From: Rhabditoides inermis
Taxonomy: Eukaryota > Nematoda > Chromadorea > Rhabditida > Rhabditidae
DNA length: 64,000 nucleotides
Assembly: GCA_963966185.1 (NCBI GenBank)
Contig: CAWZYM010000114.1
Coordinates: 1,354,501 to 1,418,500, forward strand
Direction of reading: 5' to 3'
A program made the translations under genes and the position numbers. This document shows positions 24,201 to 36,594 of this stretch, one piece after another; position 1 is the first letter of the stretch; the number at the start of each line of letters is the position of its first letter. Below the pieces are notes generated by a model. That model was not told the origin of the DNA. It saw only the letters and a list, made by a program, of their open reading frames with translations, and did not search any database.

Positions 24201-27200
24201 AATCTGAAAGTATGAATCTTCGAAACACTCGTCGCTACAAATTCGCCCGACGATTTTCTCTCTCTCGCTCCACTCTTCTCTCCGCGAGATCGACTCGGAC
24301 CTCGGTCTGGTCGAACTCGTCCGCCCATCAAATGAACTATGGGCGTCGACTAAAAATGGCATGAGAAACTGATCTGAAAGTATGAATCTTCGAAACACTC
24401 GTCGCTACAAATTCGCCCGACGATTTTTTGTCTCTCGCTCCACTCTCCTCTCCGCGAGATAGACTCGGACCTCGGTCTGGTCGAACTCGTCCGCCCATCA
24501 AATGAACTACGGGCGTCGACTAAAAACGGCATAAGAAACTGATCTGAAAGTATGAATCTTCGAAACACTCGTCGCTACAAATTCGCCCGACGATTTTTTG
24601 TCTCTCGCTCCACTCTCCTCTCCGCGAGATAGACTCGGACCTCGGTGTGGTCGAACTCGTCCGCCCATCAAATGAACTATGGGCGTCGACTAAAAATGGC
24701 ATCAGAAACTGATTTGAAAGTATGAATCTTCGAAACACTCGTCGCTACAAATTCGCCCGACGATTTTTTGTCTCTCGCTCCACTCTCCTCTCCGCGAGAT
24801 CGACTCGGACCTCGGTCTGGTCGAACTCGTCCGCCCATCAAATGAACTATGGGCGTCGACTAAAAACGGCAAAAGAAACTGATCTGAAAGTATGAATCTT
24901 CGAAACACTCGTCGCTACAAATTCGCCCGACGATTTTTTGTCTCTCGCTCCACTCTCCTCTCCGCGAGATAGACTCGGACATCGGTCTGGTCGAACTCGT
25001 CCGCCCATCAAATGAACTATGGGCGTCGACTAAAAATGGCATCAGAAACTGATCTGAAAGTATGAATCTTCGAAACACTCGTCGCTACAAATTCGCCCGA
25101 CGATTTTTTGTCTCTCGCTCCACTCTCCTCTCCGCGAGATAGACTCGGACCTCGGTCTGGTCGAACTCGTCCGCCCATCAAATGAACTATGGGCGTCGAC
25201 TAAAAATGGCATCAGAAACTGATCTGAAAGTATGAATCTTCGAAACACTCGTCGCTACAAATTCGCCCGACGATTTTTTGTCTCTCGCTCCACTCTCCTC
25301 TCCGCGAGATAGACTCGGACCTCGGTCTGGTCGAACTCGTCCGCCCATCAAATGAACTATGGGTGTCGACTAAAAACGGCATAAGAAACTGATTCTGAAA
25401 ATATGAATCTTCGAAACACTCGTCGCTACAAATTCGCCCGACGATTTTTTGTCTCTCGCTCTACTCTCCTCTTCACGAGATCGACTCGGACCAAGGTCTG
25501 GTCGAACTCGTCCGCCCATCGAATGAAGTATGGGCGTCGACTAAAAACGGCATAAGAAACTAATCTGAAAGTATGAATCTTCGAAACACTCGTCGCTACA
25601 AATTCGCCCGACGATTTTCTCTCTCTCGCTCCACTCTTCTCTCCGCGAGATCGACTCGGACCTCGGTCTGGTCGAACTCGTCCGCCCATCAAATGAACTA
25701 TGGGCGTCGACTAAAAATGGCATGAGAAACTGATCTGAAAGTATGAATCTTCGAAACACTCGTCGCTACAAATTCGCCCGACGATTTTTTGTCTCTCGCT
25801 CCACTCTCCTCTCCGCGAGATAGACTCGGACCTCGGTCTGGTCGAACTCGTCCGCCCATCAAATGAACTATGGGCGTCGACTAAAAATGGCATCAGAAAC
25901 TGATCTGAAAGTATGAATCTTCGAAACACTCGTCGCTACAAATTCGCCCGACGATTTTTTGTCTCTCGCTCCACTCTCCTCTCCGCGAGATAGACTCGGA
26001 CCTCGGTCTGGTCGAACTCGTCCGCCCATCAAATGAACTATGGGTGTCGACTAAAAACGGCATAAGAAACTGATCTGAAAATATGAATCTTCGAAACACT
26101 CGTCGCTACAAATTCGCCCGACGATTTTTTGTCTCTCGCTCTACTCTCCTCTTCACGAGATCGACTCGGACCAAGGTCTGGTCGAACTCGTCCGCCCATC
26201 AAATCAACTATGGGCGTCGACTGAAAACGGCATGAGAAACTAATCTGGAAGTATGAATCTTCGAAACACTCGTCGCTACAAATTCGCCCGACGATTTTTT
26301 GTCTCTCGCTCCACTCTCCTCTCCGCGAGATAGACTCGGACCTCGGTGTGGTCGAACTCGTCCGCCCATCAAATGAACTATGGGCGTCGACTAAAAATGG
26401 CATCAGAAACTGATTTGAAAGTATGAATCTTCGAAACACTCGTCGCTACAAATTCGCCCGACGATTTTTTGTCTCTCGCTCCACTCTCCTCTCCGCGAGA
26501 TCGACTCGGACCTCGGTCTGGTCGAACTCGTCCGCCCAACAAATGAACTATGGGCGTCGACTAAAAACGGCATAAGAAACTGATCTGAAAGTATGAATCT
26601 TCGAAACACTCGTCGCTACAAATTCGCCCGACGATTTTTTGTCTCTCGCTCCACTCTCCTCTCCGCGAGATAGACTCGGACCTCGGTCTGGTCGAACTCG
26701 TCCGCCCATCAAATGAACTACGGGCGTCGACTAAAAACGGCATAAGAAACTGATCTGAAAGTATGAATCTTCGAAACACTCGTCGCTACAAATTCGCCCG
26801 ACGATTTTTTGTCTCTCGCTCCACTCTCCTCTCCGCGAGATAGACTCGGACCTCGGTCTGGTCGAACTCGTCCGCCCATCAAATGAACTATGGGCGTCGA
26901 CTAAAAACGGCATAAGAAACTGATCTGAAAGTATGAATCTTCGAAACACTCGTCGCTACAAATTCGCCCGACGATTTTTTGTCTCTCGCTCCACTCTCCT
27001 CTCCGCGAGATAGACTCGGACCTCGGTCTGGTCGAACTCGTCCGCCCATCAAATGAACTATGGGTGTCGACTAAAAACGGCATAAGAAACTGATCTGAAA
27101 ATATGAATCTTCGAAACACTCGTCGCTACAAATTCGCCCGACGATTTTTTGTCTCTCGCTCTACTCTCCTCTTCACGAGATCGACTCGGACCAAGGTCTG

Positions 27201-27700
27201 GTCGAACTCGTCCGCCCATCGAATGAAGTATGGGCGTCGACTAAAAACGGCATAAGAAACTAATCTGAAAGTATGAATCTTCGAAACACTCGTCGCTACA
27301 AATTCGCCCGACGATTTTCTCTCTCTCGCTCCACTCTTCTCTCCGCGAGATCGACTCGGACCTCGGTGTGGTCGAACTCGTCCGCCCATCAAATGAACTA
27401 TGGGCGTCGACTAAAAATGGCATCAGAAACTGATCTGAAAGTATGAATCTTCAAACACTCGTCGCTACAAATTCGCCCGACGATTTTTTGTCTCTCGCTC
27501 CACTCTCCTCTCCGCGAGATAGACTCGGACCTCGGTCTGGTCGAACTCGTCCGCCCATCAAATGAACTATGGGCGTCGACTAAAAACGGCATAAGAAACT
27601 GATCTGAAAATATGAATCTTCGAAACACTCGTCGCTACAAATTCGCCCGACGATTTTTTGTCTCTCGCTCTACTCTCCTCTTCACGAGATCGACTCGGAC
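18242..27700 (+). repeat. Duplicated satellite block, copy 2 (~9.5 kb)
   Basis: This matches 545-9490 in order and in private mutations. The offset to copy 1 is 17697, then 17699 from about 19060 to 22813, 16338 to about 23670, 18890 from about 24520 to 25890, 18550 to about 26050 and 18210 to the right end. Every step is close to a multiple of 170 bp, the signature of unequal exchange between register-aligned monomers. Markers shared at 17699 include AACACTCGACGCTAC (~19467), AAGATACTG (~19600), CTCGTTCTGG (~20731) and CGACAATTTTC (~21698). The right end lies near 27703, where ACCAAGG replaces the ACCTCGG of copy 1. Confidence 0.87.
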
Positions 27701-28934
27701 CAAGGTCTGGTCGAACTCGTCCGCCCATCGAATGAAGTATGGGCGTCGACTAAAAACGGCATAAGAAACTAATCTGAAAGTATGAATCTTCGAAACACTC
27801 GTCGCTACAAATTCGCCCGACGATTTTCTCTCTCTCGCTCCACTCTTCTCTCCGCGAGATCGACTCGGACCTCGGTCTGGTCGAACTCGTCCGCCCATCA
27901 AATGAACTATGGGTGTCGACTAAAAATGGCATCAGAAACTGATCTGAAAGTATGAATCTTTGAAACACTCGTCGCTACAAATTCGCCCGACGATTTTTTG
28001 TCTCTCGCTCCACTCTCCTCTCCGCGAGATAGACTCGGACCTCGGTGTGGTCGAACTCGTCCGCCCATCAAATGAACTATGGGCGTCGACTAAAAATGGC
28101 ATCAGAAACTGATCTGAAAGTATGAATCTTCGAAACACTCGTCGCTACAAATTCGCCCGACGATTTTTTGTCTCTCGCTCCACTCTCCTCTCCGCGAGAT
28201 AGACTCGGACATCGGTCTGGTCGAACTCGTCCGCCCATCAAATGAACTATGCGCGTCGACTAAAAACGACATAAGAAACTGATCTGAAAATATGATGCTT
28301 CGAAACACTCGTCGCTACAAATTCGCCCGACGATTTTTTGTCTCTCGCTCCACTCTCCTCTCCGCGAGATAGACTCGGACCTCGGTGTGGTCGAACTCGT
28401 CCGCCCATCAAATGAACTATGGGCGTCGACTAAAAATGGCATCAGAAACTGATCTGAAAGTATGAATCTTCGAAACACTCGTCGCTACAAATTCGCCCGA
28501 CGATTTTTTGTCTCTCGCTCCACTCTCCTCTCCGCGAGATAGACTCGGACATCGGTCTGGTCGAACTCGTCCGCCCATCAAATGAACTATGCGCGTCGAC
28601 TAAAAACGGCATAAGCAACTGATCTTAAAATATGATGCTTCGAAACACTCGTCGCTACAAATTCGCCCGACGATTTTTTGTCTCTCGCTCAACTCTCCTC
28701 TCCGCGAGATAGACTCGGACATCGGTCTGGTCGAACTCGTCCGCCCATCAAATGAACTATGGGCGTCGACTAAAAACGGCATAAGAAACTAATCTGAAAG
28801 TATGAATCTTCGAAACACTCGTCGCTACAAATTCGCCCGACGATTTTCTCTCTCTCGCTCCACTCTTCTCTCCGCGAGATCGACTCGGACATCGGTCTGG
28901 TCGAACTCGTCCGCCCATCAAATGAACTATGGGC
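27701..28934 (+). repeat. Transition between Domain I and Domain II
   Basis: About seven monomers. The last GGTGTCGAC head (GTCGAC at 27915) is joined to AAAAATGGCATCAG, a combination not seen in true C-types, so it is a chimera. After it come M-type monomers with the derived AAAAACGACATAAG (28261) and a copy with AAGCAACTGATCTTAAAATATG (~28613), private to this place. No non-satellite DNA lies at the junction. Confidence 0.8.
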
Positions 28935-29104
28935 GTCGACTAAAAACGGCAAAGGAAACTGATCTGAAAGTATAAATCTTCGAAACACTCGTCGCTACAA
29001 ATTTGCCCGACGATTTTTTGTCTCTCGCTCTACTCTCCTCTTCACGAGATCGACTCGGACCTCGGTCTGGTCGAACTCGTCCGCCCATCAAATGAACTAT
29101 GGGC
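28935..29104 (+). repeat. K-type monomer marking Domain II unit starts
   Basis: This monomer has AAAAACGGCAAAGGAAACTG, GTATAAATCTTCG and AAATTTGCCCG, three linked private changes, with a C-like CTCTTCACGAGATCG tail but GACCTCGG. It occurs six times, with GTCGAC at 28935, 31997, 36595, 40682, 45110 and 49534. The intervals are 3062, 4598, 4087, 4428 and 4424 bp. I use it as the boundary of the long higher-order units of Domain II. Confidence 0.92.
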
Positions 29105-30373
29105 GTCGACTAAAAACGGCATAAGAAACTGATCTGAAAATATGAATCTTCGAAACACTCGTCGCTACAAATTCGCCCGACGATTTTCTCTCTCTCGCTC
29201 CACTCTTCTCTCCGCGAGATCATCTCGGACCAAAGTCTGGTCGAACTCGTCCGCCCATCGAATGAAGTATGGGCGTCGACTAAAAACGGCATAAGAAACT
29301 AATCTGAAAGTATGAGTCTTCGAAACACTCGTCGCTACAAATTCGCCCGACGATTTTCTCTCTCTCGCTCCACCCTCCTCTTCACGAGATCGACTCGGAC
29401 CAAGGTCTGGTCGAACTCGTCCGCCCATCGAATGAAGTATGGGCGTCGACTAAAAACGGCATAAGAAACTAATCTGTAAGTATGAATCTTCGAAACACTC
29501 GTCGCTACAAATTCGCCCGACGATTTTTTGTCTCTCGCTCCACTCTCCTCTCCGCGAGATAGACTCGGACCTCGGTCTGGTCGAACTCGTCCGCCCATCA
29601 AATGAACTATGGGCGTCGACTAAAAACGGCATAAGAAACTGATCTGAAAGTATGAATCTTCGAAACACTCGTCGCTACAAATTCGCCCGACGATTTTCTC
29701 TCTCTCGCTCCACTCTCCTCTTCACGAGATCGACTCGGACCAAGGTCTGGTCGAACTCGTCCGCCCATCGAATGAAGTATGGGCGTCGACTAAAAACGGC
29801 ATAAGAAACTGATCTGAAAGTATGAATCTTCGAAACACTCGTCGCTACAAATTCGCCCGACGATTTTCTCTCTCTCGCTCCACTCTTCTCTCCGCGAGAT
29901 CATCTCGGACCAAAGTCTGGTCGAACTCGTCCGCCCATCAAATGAAGTATGGGCGTCGACTAAAAACGGCATAAGAAACTAATCTGAAAGTATGAATCTT
30001 CGAAACACTCGTCGCTACAAATTCGCCCGACGATTTTCTCTCTCTCGCTCCACCCTCCTCTTCACGAGATCGACTCGGACCAAGGTCTGGTCGAACTCGT
30101 CCGCCCATCGAATGAAGTATGGGCGTCGACTAAAAACGGCATAAGAAACTAATCTGAAAGTATGAATCTTCGAAACACTCGTCGCTACAAATTCGCCCGA
30201 CGATTTTCTCTCTCTCGCTCCACCCTCCTCTTCACGAGATCGACTCGGACCAAGGTCTGGTCGAACTCGTCCGCCCATCGAATGAACTATGGGCGTCGAC
30301 TAAAAATGGCATCAGAAACTGATCTGAAAGTATGAATCTTCGAAACACTCGTCGCTACAAATTCGCCCGACGA

Positions 30374-30381
30374 TTTTTTTT
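30374..30381 (+). repeat. 8-T run (longest T-box)
   Basis: The switch box of this monomer has eight T where the usual T-box has six. One other 8-T run is at 56925-56932. Seven-T runs occur near 1281, 1621, 15061, 15571, 16424, 18980, 19320, 34973, 39060, 59648, 61180, 61691, 62031, 63550 and 63904. T-box length is the commonest length change in the array besides the CT tract and the extra T of C-types. Confidence 0.9.
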
Positions 30382-31996
30382 GTCTCTCGCTCCACTCTCC
30401 TCTCCGCGAGATAGACTCGGACCTCGGTCTGGTCGAACTCGTCCGCCCATCAAATGAACTATGGGCGTCGACTAAAAAGGGCATGAGAAACTGATCTGAA
30501 AGTATGAATCTTCGAAACACTCGTCGCTACAAATTCGCCCGACGATTTTTTGTCTCTCGCTCCACTCTCCTCTCCGCGAGATAGACTCGGACATCGGTCT
30601 GGTCGAACTCGTCCGCCCATCAAATGAACTATGGGCGTCGACTGAAAACGGCATAAGAAACTAATCTGGAAGTATGAATCTTCGAAACACTCGTCGCTAC
30701 AAATTCGCCCGACGATTTTTTGTCTCTCGCTCCACTCTCCTTTCCGCGAGATAGACTCGGACCTCGGTCTGGTCGAACTCGTCCGCCCATCAAATGAACT
30801 ATGGGCGTCGACTAAAAACGGCATAAGAAACCAATCCGAAAGTATGAATTTTCGAAACACTCGTCGCTACAAATTCGCCCGACGATTTTTTGTCTCTCGC
30901 TCCACTCTCCTCTCCGCGAGATAGACTCGGACATCGGTCTGGTCGAACTCGTCCGCCCATCAAATGAACTATGGGCGTCGACTAAAAACGGCATAAGAAA
31001 CTAATCTGAAAGTATGAATCTTCGAAACACTCGTCGCTACAAATTCGCCCGACGATTTTCTCTCTCTCGCTCCACTCTTCTCTCCGCGAGATCGACTCGG
31101 ACCTCGGTCTGGTCGAACTCGTCCGCCCATCAAATGAACTATGGGCGTCGACTAAAAATGGCATCAGAAACTGATCTGAAAGTATGAATCTTCGAAACAC
31201 TCGTCGCTACAAATTCGCCCGACGATTTTTTGTCTCTCGCTCCACTCTCCTCTCCGCGAGATAGACTCGGACATCGGTCTGGTCGAACTCGTCCGCCCAT
31301 CAAATGAACTATGCGCGTCGACTAAAAACGACATAAGAAACTGATCTGAAAATATGATGCTTCGAAACACTCGTCGCTACAAATTCGCCCGACGATTTTT
31401 TGTCTCTCGCTCCACTCTCCTCTCCGCGAGATAGACTCGGACCTCGGTGTGGTCGAACTCGTCCGCCCATCAAATGAACTATGGGCGTCGACTAAAAATG
31501 GCATCAGAAACTGATCTGAAAGTATGAATCTTCGAAACACTCGTCGCTACAAATTCGCCCGACGATTTTTTGTCTCTCGCTCCACTCTCCTCTCCGCGAG
31601 ATAGACTCGGACATCGGTCTGGTCGAACTCGTCCGCCCATCAAATGAACTATGCGCGTCGACTAAAAACGGCATAAGAAACTGATCTGAAAATATGATGC
31701 TTCGAAACACTCGTCGCTACAAATTCGCCCGACGATTTTTTGTCTCTCGCTCAACTCTCCTCTCCGCGAGATAGACTCGGACATCGGTCTGGTCGAACTC
31801 GTCCGCCCATCAAATGAACTATGGGCGTCGACTAAAAACGGCATAAGAAACTAATCTGAAAGTATGAATCTTCGAAACACTCGTCGCTACAAATTCGCCC
31901 GACGATTTTCTCTCTCTCGCTCCACTCTTCTCTCCGCGAGATCGACTCGGACATCGGTCTGGTCGAACTCGTCCGCCCATCAAATGAACTATGGGC

Positions 31997-34900
31997 GTCG
32001 ACTAAAAACGGCAAAGGAAACTGATCTGAAAGTATAAATCTTCGAAACACTCGTCGCTACAAATTTGCCCGACGATTTTTTGTCTCTCGCTCTACTCTCC
32101 TCTTCACGAGATCGACTCGGACCTCGGTCTGGTCGAACTCGTCCGCCCATCAAATGAACTATGGGCGTCGACTAAAAACGGCATAAGAAACTGATCTGAA
32201 AATATGAATCTTCGAAACACTCGTCGCTACAAATTCGTTCGACGATTTTTTGTCTCTCGCTCCACTCTCCTCTCCGCGAGATAGATTCGGACATCGGTCT
32301 GGTCGAACTCGTCCGCCCATCAAATGAACTGTGGGCGTCGACTAAAACGGCATAAGAAACTAATCTGAAAGTATGAATCTTCGAAACACTCGTCGCTACA
32401 AATTCTCCCGACGATTTTCTCTCTCTCGCTCCACTCTTCTCTCCGCGAGATCGACTCGGACCTCGGTCTGGTCGAACTCGTCCGCCCATCAAATGAACTA
32501 TGGGCGTCGACTAAAAATGGCATCAGAAACTGATCTGAAAGTATGAATCTTCGAAACACTCGTCGCTACAAATTCGCCCGACGATTTTTTGTCTCTCGCT
32601 CCACTCTCCTCTCCGCGAGATAGACTCGGACCTCGGTCTGGTCGAACTCGTCCGCCCATCAAATGAACTATGGGCGTCGACTAAAAACGGCATAAGAAAC
32701 TAATCTGAAAGTATGAATCTTCGAAACACTCGTCGCTACAAATTCGCCCGACGATTTTCTCTCTCTCTCGCTCCACTCTTCTCTCCGCGAGATCGACTCG
32801 GACCTCGGTCTGGTCGAACTCGTCCGCCCATCAAATGAACTATGGGCGTCGACTAAAAATGGCATAAGAAACTAATCTGAAAGTATGAATCTTCGAAACA
32901 CTCGTCGCTACAAATTCGCCCGACGATTTTCTCTCTCTCTCTCGCTCCACTCTTCTCTCCGCGAGATCGACTCGGACATCGGTCTGGTCGAACTCGTCCG
33001 CCCATCAAATGAACTATGGGCGTCGACTAAAAACGGCATAAGAAACTAATCTGAAAGTATGAATCTTCGAAACACTCGTCGCTACAAATTCGCCCGACGA
33101 TTTTCTCTCTCTCTTGCTCCACTCTTCTCTCCGCGAGATCGACTCGGACCTCGGTCTGGTCGAACTCGTCCGCCCATCAAATGAACTATGGGCGTCGACT
33201 AAAAATGGCATAAGAAACTGATCTGAAAGTATGAATCTTCAAAACACTCGTCGCTACAAATTCGCCCGACGATTTTTTGTCTCTCGCTCCACTCTCCTCT
33301 CCGCGAGATAGACTCGGACCTCGGTCTGGTCGAACTCGTCCGCCCATCAAATAAACTATGGGCGTCGACTAAAAACGGCATAAGAAACTGATCTGAAAGT
33401 ATGAATCTTCGAAACACTCGTCGCTACAAATTCGCCCGACGATTTTCTCTCTCTCGCTCCATTCTTCTCTTCACGAGATCGACTCGGACCAAGGTCTGGT
33501 CGAACTCGTCCGCCCATCGATTGAAGTATGGGCGTCGACTAAAAACGGCATAAGAAACTGATCTGAAAGTATGAATCTTCGAAACACTCGTCGCTACAAA
33601 TTCGCCCGACGATTTTCTCTCTCTCGCTCCACTCTTCTCTCCGCGAGATCATCTCGGACCAAAGTCTGGTCGAACTCGTCCGCCCATCGAATGAAGTATG
33701 GGCGTCGACTAAAAACGGCATAAGAAACTAATCTGAAAGTATGAGTCTTCGAAACACTCGTCGCTACAAATTCGCCCGACGATTTTCTCTCTCTCGCTCC
33801 ACCCTCCTCTTCACGAGATCGACTCGGACCAAGGTCTGGTCGAACTCGTCCGCCCATCGAATGAAGTATGGGCGTCGACTAAAAACGGCATAAGAAACTA
33901 ATCTGTAAGTATGAATCTTCGAAACACTCGTCGCTACAAATTCGCCCGACGATTTTTTGTCTCTCGCTCCACTCTCCTCTCCGCGAGATAGACTCGGACC
34001 TCGGTCTGGTCGAACTCGTCCGCCCATCAAATGAACTATGGGCGTCGACTAAAAACGGCATAAGAAACTGATCTGAAAGTATGAATCTTCGAAACACTCG
34101 TCGCTACAAATTCGCCCGACGATTTTCTCTCTCTCGCTCCACTCTCCTCTTCACGAGATCGACTCGGACCAAGGTCTGGTCGAACTCGTCCGCCCATCGA
34201 ATGAAGTATGGGCGTCGACTAAAAACGGCATAAGAAACTGATCTGAAAGTATGAATCTTCGAAACACTCGTCGCTACAAATTCGCCCGACGATTTTCTCT
34301 CTCTCGCTCCACTCTTCTCTCCGCGAGATCATCTCGGACCAAAGTCTGGTCGAACTCGTCCGCCCATCAAATGAAGTATGGGCGTCGACTAAAAACGGCA
34401 TAAGAAACTAATCTGAAAGTATGAATCTTCGAAACACTCGTCGCTACAAATTCGCCCGACGATTTTCTCTCTCTCGCTCCACCCTCCTCTTCACGAGATC
34501 GACTCGGACCTCGGTCTGGTCGAACTCGTCCGCCCATCGAATGAAGTATGGGCGTCGACTAAAAACGGCATAAGAAACTAATCTGAAAGTATGAATCTTC
34601 GAAACACTCGTCGCTACAAATTCGCCCGACGATTTTCTCTCTCTCGCTCCACCCTCCTCTTCACGAGATCGACTCGGACCAAGGTCTGGTCGAACTCGTC
34701 CGCCCATCGAATGAACTATGGGCGTCGACTAAAAATGGCATCAGAAACTGATCTGAAAGTATGAATCTTCGAAACACTCGTCGCTACAAATTCGCCCGAC
34801 GATTTTCTCTCTCTCGCTCCACCCTCCTCTTCACGAGATCGACTCGGACCAAGGTCTGGTCGAACTCGTCCGCCCATCGAATGAACTATGGGCGTCGACT

Positions 34901-36594
34901 AAAAATGGCATCAGAAACTGATCTGAAAGTATGAATCTTCGAAACACTCGTCGCTACAAATTCGCCCGACGATTTTTTTGTCTCTCGCTCCACTCTCCTC
35001 TCCGCGAGATAGACTCGGACCTCGGTCTGGTCGAACTCGTCCGCCCATCAAATGAACTATGGGCGTCGACTAAAAAGGGCATGAGAAACTGATCTGAAAG
35101 TATGAATCTTCGAAACACTCGTCGCTACAAATTCGCCCGACGATTTTTTGTCTCTCGCTCCACTCTCCTCTCCGCGAGATAGACTCGGACATCGGTCTGG
35201 TCGAACTCGTCCGCCCATCAAATGAACTATGGGCGTCGACTGAAAACGGCATAAGAAACTAATCTGGAAGTATGAATCTTCGAAACACTCGTCGCTACAA
35301 ATTCGCCCGACGATTTTTTGTCTCTCGCTCCACTCTCCTTTCCGCGAGATAGACTCGGACCTCGGTCTGGTCGAACTCGTCCGCCCATCAAATGAACTAT
35401 GGGCGTCGACTAAAAACGGCATAAGAAACTAATCCGAAAGTATGAATCTTCGAAACACTCGTCGCTACAAATTCGCCCGACGATTTTTTGTCTCTCGCTC
35501 CACTCTCCTCTCCGCGAGATAGACTCGGACATCGGTCTGGTCGAACTCGTCCGCCCATCAAATGAACTATGGGCGTCGACTAAAAACGGCATAAGAAACT
35601 AATCTGAAAGTATGAATCTTCGAAACACTCGTCGCTACAAATTCGCCCGACGATTTTCTCTCTCTCGCTCCACTCTTCTCTCCGCGAGATCGACTCGGAC
35701 CTCGGTCTGGTCGAACTCGTCCGCCCATCAAATGAACTATGGGCGTCGACTAAAAATGGCATCAGAAACTGATCTGAAAGTATGAATCTTCGAAACACTC
35801 GTCGCTACAAATTCGCCCGACGATTTTTTGTCTCTCGCTCCACTCTCCTCTCCGCGAGATAGACTCGGACATCGGTCTGGTCGAACTCGTCCGCCCATCA
35901 AATGAACTATGCGCGTCGACTAAAAACGACATAAGAAACTGATCTGAAAATATGATGCTTCGAAACACTCGTCGCTACAAATTCGCCCGACGATTTTTTG
36001 TCTCTCGCTCCACTCTCCTCTCCGCGAGATAGACTCGGACCTCGGTGTGGTCGAACTCGTCCGCCCATCAAATGAACTATGGGCGTCGACTAAAAATGGC
36101 ATCAGAAACTGATCTGAAAGTATGAATCTTCGAAACACTCGTCGCTACAAATTCGCCCGACGATTTTTTGTCTCTCGCTCCACTCTCCTCTCCGCGAGAT
36201 AGACTCGGACATCGGTCTGGTCGAACTCGTCCGCCCATCAAATGAACTATGCGCGTCGACTAAAAACGGCATAAGAAACTGATCTGAAAATATGATGCTT
36301 CGAAACACTCGTCGCTACAAATTCGCCCGACGATTTTTTGTCTCTCGCTCAACTCTCCTCTCCGCGAGATAGACTCGGACATCGGTCTGGTCGAACTCGT
36401 CCGCCCATCAAATGAACTATGGGCGTCGACTAAAAACGGCATAAGAAACTAATCTGAAAGTATGAATCTTCGAAACACTCGTCGCTACAAATTCGCCCGA
36501 CGATTTTCTCTCTCTCGCTCCACTCTTCTCTCCGCGAGATCGACTCGGACATCGGTCTGGTCGAACTCGTCCGCCCATCAAATGAACTATGGGC
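31997..36594 (+). repeat. Domain II HOR unit U2 (4598 bp, 27 monomers; longest version)
   Basis: It opens with K, then ATTCGTTCGACG, AACTGTGGGCGTCGACTAAAACGG with ATTCTCCCG, three CT-box copies with (CT)5, (CT)6 and (CT)5TG, CTTCAAAACAC, AAATAAACTATGG, and then the E/D/T series and the M series. The excess of 8 bp over 27 x 170 is fully explained: +2, +4 and +2 from the CT tracts, -1 from the AAAA run and +1 from a 7-T run near 34972. GATAGATTCGG (~32285) and CATCGATTGAAG (~33518) are private to U2. Confidence 0.88.
32931..32942 (+). repeat. (CT)6 tract inside monomer, U2
   Basis: The switch box has six CT units, the longest seen, where B-type monomers have four. The same (CT)6 occurs at equivalent places in U3 (37528-37539), U4 (41615-41626) and U5 (46043-46054). 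It is flanked in each unit by a (CT)5CG monomer to the left and a (CT)5TG monomer to the right. Confidence 0.93.

Larger units (their letters stand above)
28935..31996 (+). repeat. Domain II HOR unit U1 (3062 bp, 18 monomers)
   Basis: It begins with K, then E and D types, and ends with the AAAGGGCATGAG (~30476), CTCCTTTCCGCG, AATCCGAAAG and M modules also seen in U2-U5. Its length is 18 x 170 plus 2, the 2 being an 8-T run at 30374-30381. Compared with U2 it lacks nine monomers after K, including all the expanded CT tracts. One monomer shows the private changes AACCAATCCG and GAATTTTCG (~30830-30850). Confidence 0.85.

Noticed and set aside
30374..30381. T-runs as polymerase III terminators or intrinsic terminators
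   Set aside because: They occur in most monomers as part of the conserved box, with no associated promoter or stem directly upstream.
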